This document shows, one piece after another, positions 6,048 through 7,460 of a stretch of 7,460 bases of DNA. The stretch is from Desulfobacteraceae bacterium (GTDB lineage Bacteria > Desulfobacterota > Desulfobulbia > Desulfobulbales > Desulfobulbaceae): contig JALHJD010000142.1 in assembly GCA_022837185.1 (NCBI GenBank), positions 1-7,460 of the forward strand, given 5' to 3'. The notes beneath the pieces are model-generated. The model made no database searches and was not told where the DNA came from. It was given only the letters and a program-made list of their open reading frames with translations. The number at the start of each line of letters is the position of its first letter. The stretch's first letter is position 1. A program made the translations under genes and the position numbers.

Positions 6048-7415
6048 ATGCCGGTTTCTTTGCCACGCGCCGCAATCCTTGCCTGGCTTGTCCTGACGAT
6101 TTTCCTGTCGCTTTCGGCCGCCCGCGCCCAAGACCAGGCAGCCGGCGGCGGGCAGGAAGTTGACCGGCTGGTCAGCGAGGCCCTGGAACGCAATCCCGAG
6201 CTCAAGGGGAATGCGGCCCGCTGGGAGGCCTTTATCCAGCAGGCGAGGCAGGCGGACGCCCTGGATGATCCCATGCTCATGCTCCGGGCCCAGAACCTGT
6301 TGATCCGCGATCCCCTGGCCTTTGACCGGGAAGTAATGACGTCCAAGGTCGTCGGGATCAGCCAGATGGTGCCGTTTTTCGGCAAGCGCGGCCTGAAACG
6401 CGAGGCCGCCCAGCAGGATGCCGAGCAGGCCCGCTGGGAACTTGAAGAGCGCAAGGTCGAGTTGACCAGGATGGTCAAGGAGGGGTGGTACAGGCTCCTG
6501 TTCATTGACCGGTCCCTGGAGATAGTGGAGAAGAACATCGTTATTCTCGATGACCTGAGCAGGTTCGCCGAAACCGTATACGGGGTCGGCCGGGGCCTGC
6601 AGCAGGATGTGCTCAAGGCCCAGCTCGAGCGCTCGAAGATGGAGGAGATGCGCATCTCCCTGCTCCAGAACCGGCGCAGCCTGGAAGCGGCCCTCAACAA
6701 TCTGCGCTTCACTCCCGCCGATGAACCGATCATTCCCGCCGCGCCGCTGACTCTGACGCCGGTGCGTGTTGATGCCGCGACCCTGGAAGAGCTTGCCGCG
6801 GCCAACCGTCCCCTGCTCAAGGGGATTGCGGCCAGGGAGCAGAAGGCCGCGGCCGAAAAGGAGTTGGCCGAAAAGGAATTCTATCCAGATTTTACCTTCA
6901 GCGTCGAGTACATGCAGCGCGAGCCGGTTATGGGCTCTGAGGGCTACGACATGTACGCCGCCGGCGTCACCTTCAACCTGCCGGTCCAGCGCGAGCGCCG
7001 CCATGCCATGGTCGCCGAGGCCGGCGCCGAGATCGGCATGGCGCGGGCGGAGCACGACGCGGCCGTCAACCGGATCCGTCTCGACATCGCCGACGGCCTG
7101 GCCCGGCTGGAGCGCAACCGGCGCCTGGCGGAGCTTTACCGGGACGGCATCATCCCCCAGGCCGATCACTCCCTGGCGGCGGCCACCGCTGCGTACCGGG
7201 CGGGCACGGCCGATTTCATGAATGTTCTCGACAGCCGGATGGCCCTTTTCAACTACGAACGCGAATACATCGAGGCGGTGGCCGGGTACCAGATGCAGCT
7301 TGCCGTGCTCGAGGCGGTGGTCGGCACGGGCCTCGACCAAGCAATCACAGGAGAACAGCCGGCGGCAGCCGATCCCCCGCAGACCCCTGATCAGGAGCAC
7401 CGCGCCGCGCCATGA
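6048..7415 (+). CDS. TolC-family outer membrane efflux protein (CzcC/CusC-like)
   Basis: The 455-residue protein starts with a clear signal peptide (1-27) ending in ARA before Gln28. There is no lipobox cysteine, so it is not a lipoprotein, unlike CusC or OprM. Two tandem outer-membrane-efflux-protein repeats follow (about 35-240 and 245-430), largely long amphipathic helices that would build the trimeric periplasmic tunnel. The segment QMVPFFGKRGLKREAA (106-121) is typical of the CzcC/CusC branch, and PDFTFSVEYM (280-289) and MYAAGVTFNLPV (302-313) look like the beta-barrel strands. The C-terminal 25 residues are a polar, proline- and alanine-rich tail. Such proteins form the outer-membrane exit of tripartite RND pumps, often for heavy-metal cations, but the substrate cannot be told from this component alone. 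Its stop codon overlaps the next start by ATGA. Length is normal for the family. Confidence 0.9.
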   Translation: MPVSLPRAAILAWLVLTIFLSLSAARAQDQAAGGGQEVDRLVSEALERNPELKGNAARWEAFIQQARQADALDDPMLMLRAQNLLIRDPLAFDREVMTSKVVGISQMVPFFGKRGLKREAAQQDAEQARWELEERKVELTRMVKEGWYRLLFIDRSLEIVEKNIVILDDLSRFAETVYGVGRGLQQDVLKAQLERSKMEEMRISLLQNRRSLEAALNNLRFTPADEPIIPAAPLTLTPVRVDAATLEELAAANRPLLKGIAAREQKAAAEKELAEKEFYPDFTFSVEYMQREPVMGSEGYDMYAAGVTFNLPVQRERRHAMVAEAGAEIGMARAEHDAAVNRIRLDIADGLARLERNRRLAELYRDGIIPQADHSLAAATAAYRAGTADFMNVLDSRMALFNYEREYIEAVAGYQMQLAVLEAVVGTGLDQAITGEQPAAADPPQTPDQEHRAAP

Positions 7416-7460
7416 ACAGCAAGCAAGCCGTGATTTCCTTCCTTCTCGCCGTCGCCCTGG
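7412..7460 (+). CDS. Start of the next gene in the efflux operon (cut by window edge)
   Basis: ATG at 7412-7414 overlaps the TGA (7413-7415) of the channel gene, an arrangement typical of translational coupling. AGGAG at 7393-7397 lies 14 bases upstream, slightly far but usable. Only 16 codons are visible: MNSKQAVISFLLAVAL, a short basic N-terminus followed by a hydrophobic run, as at the start of an exported or membrane-anchored protein. By position it is most likely the periplasmic adaptor (CusB/CzcB type) of the same tripartite pump. That identity is inferred from context and not from its own sequence. Confidence 0.6.
   Translation, partial: MNSKQAVISFLLAVAL

Noticed and set aside
5715..7400. 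561-codon open frame on the minus strand, antisense to the efflux channel and running into the control region
   Set aside because: It has no domain, signal or ribosome-binding site that I can see. It covers the AT-rich promoter region and lies opposite a well-supported TolC-family gene.

Overview
The window looks like chromosomal DNA of a GC-rich Gram-negative bacterium. Evidence is the outer-membrane efflux channel, the periplasmic lytic transglycosylase, the glucan synthase-type protein of proteobacterial NdvB architecture, and an initiator tRNA gene with an encoded CCA end. I would guess Desulfuromonadales/Desulfobacterota or another proteobacterium, but this rests on general impression and no marker gene is present to prove it.

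Layout, left to right. (1) Bases 2-376 are the 3' end of a TrkA/KtrA-type potassium-channel regulatory subunit (+). (2) Bases 377-551 hold no convincing gene. (3) An initiator tRNA-fMet gene lies on the minus strand (597-673), with a strong sigma70 promoter (687-714) and a rho-independent terminator (552-587), so it is a self-contained unit. (4) Bases 715-966 are non-coding and hold at most a weak promoter. (5) A 662-residue secreted lytic transglycosylase follows on the + strand (967-2955). Only its C-terminal SLT domain is recognisable. (6) It converges, with a 28-bp gap, on a minus-strand gene (2984-5641) for an 885-residue membrane protein joining a periplasmic GH17 glucanase-like domain to a cytoplasmic GT2 processive synthase. 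This is the NdvB architecture of Pseudomonas. (7) A 406-bp divergent control region (5642-6047) carries a consensus sigma70 promoter towards the right, a possible 19-bp-spacer promoter towards the left, and a 21-bp dyad shared by both. (8) A CzcC/CusC-like TolC-family channel (6048-7415, +) overlaps by ATGA the start of the next gene (7412-7460, cut by the window edge), presumably the next member of a tripartite efflux operon.

The common theme is envelope biology: peptidoglycan cleavage, beta-glucan synthesis or remodelling, and outer-membrane efflux. The genes do not form one operon. The observations most worth following are the shared operator-like dyad between the glucan synthase and efflux operon, the intact double active site of the GH17-GT2 fusion, the unassigned roughly 450-residue N-terminal part of the transglycosylase, and the C1-U72 mismatch in the initiator tRNA. 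I did not find a clearly new multi-gene system.
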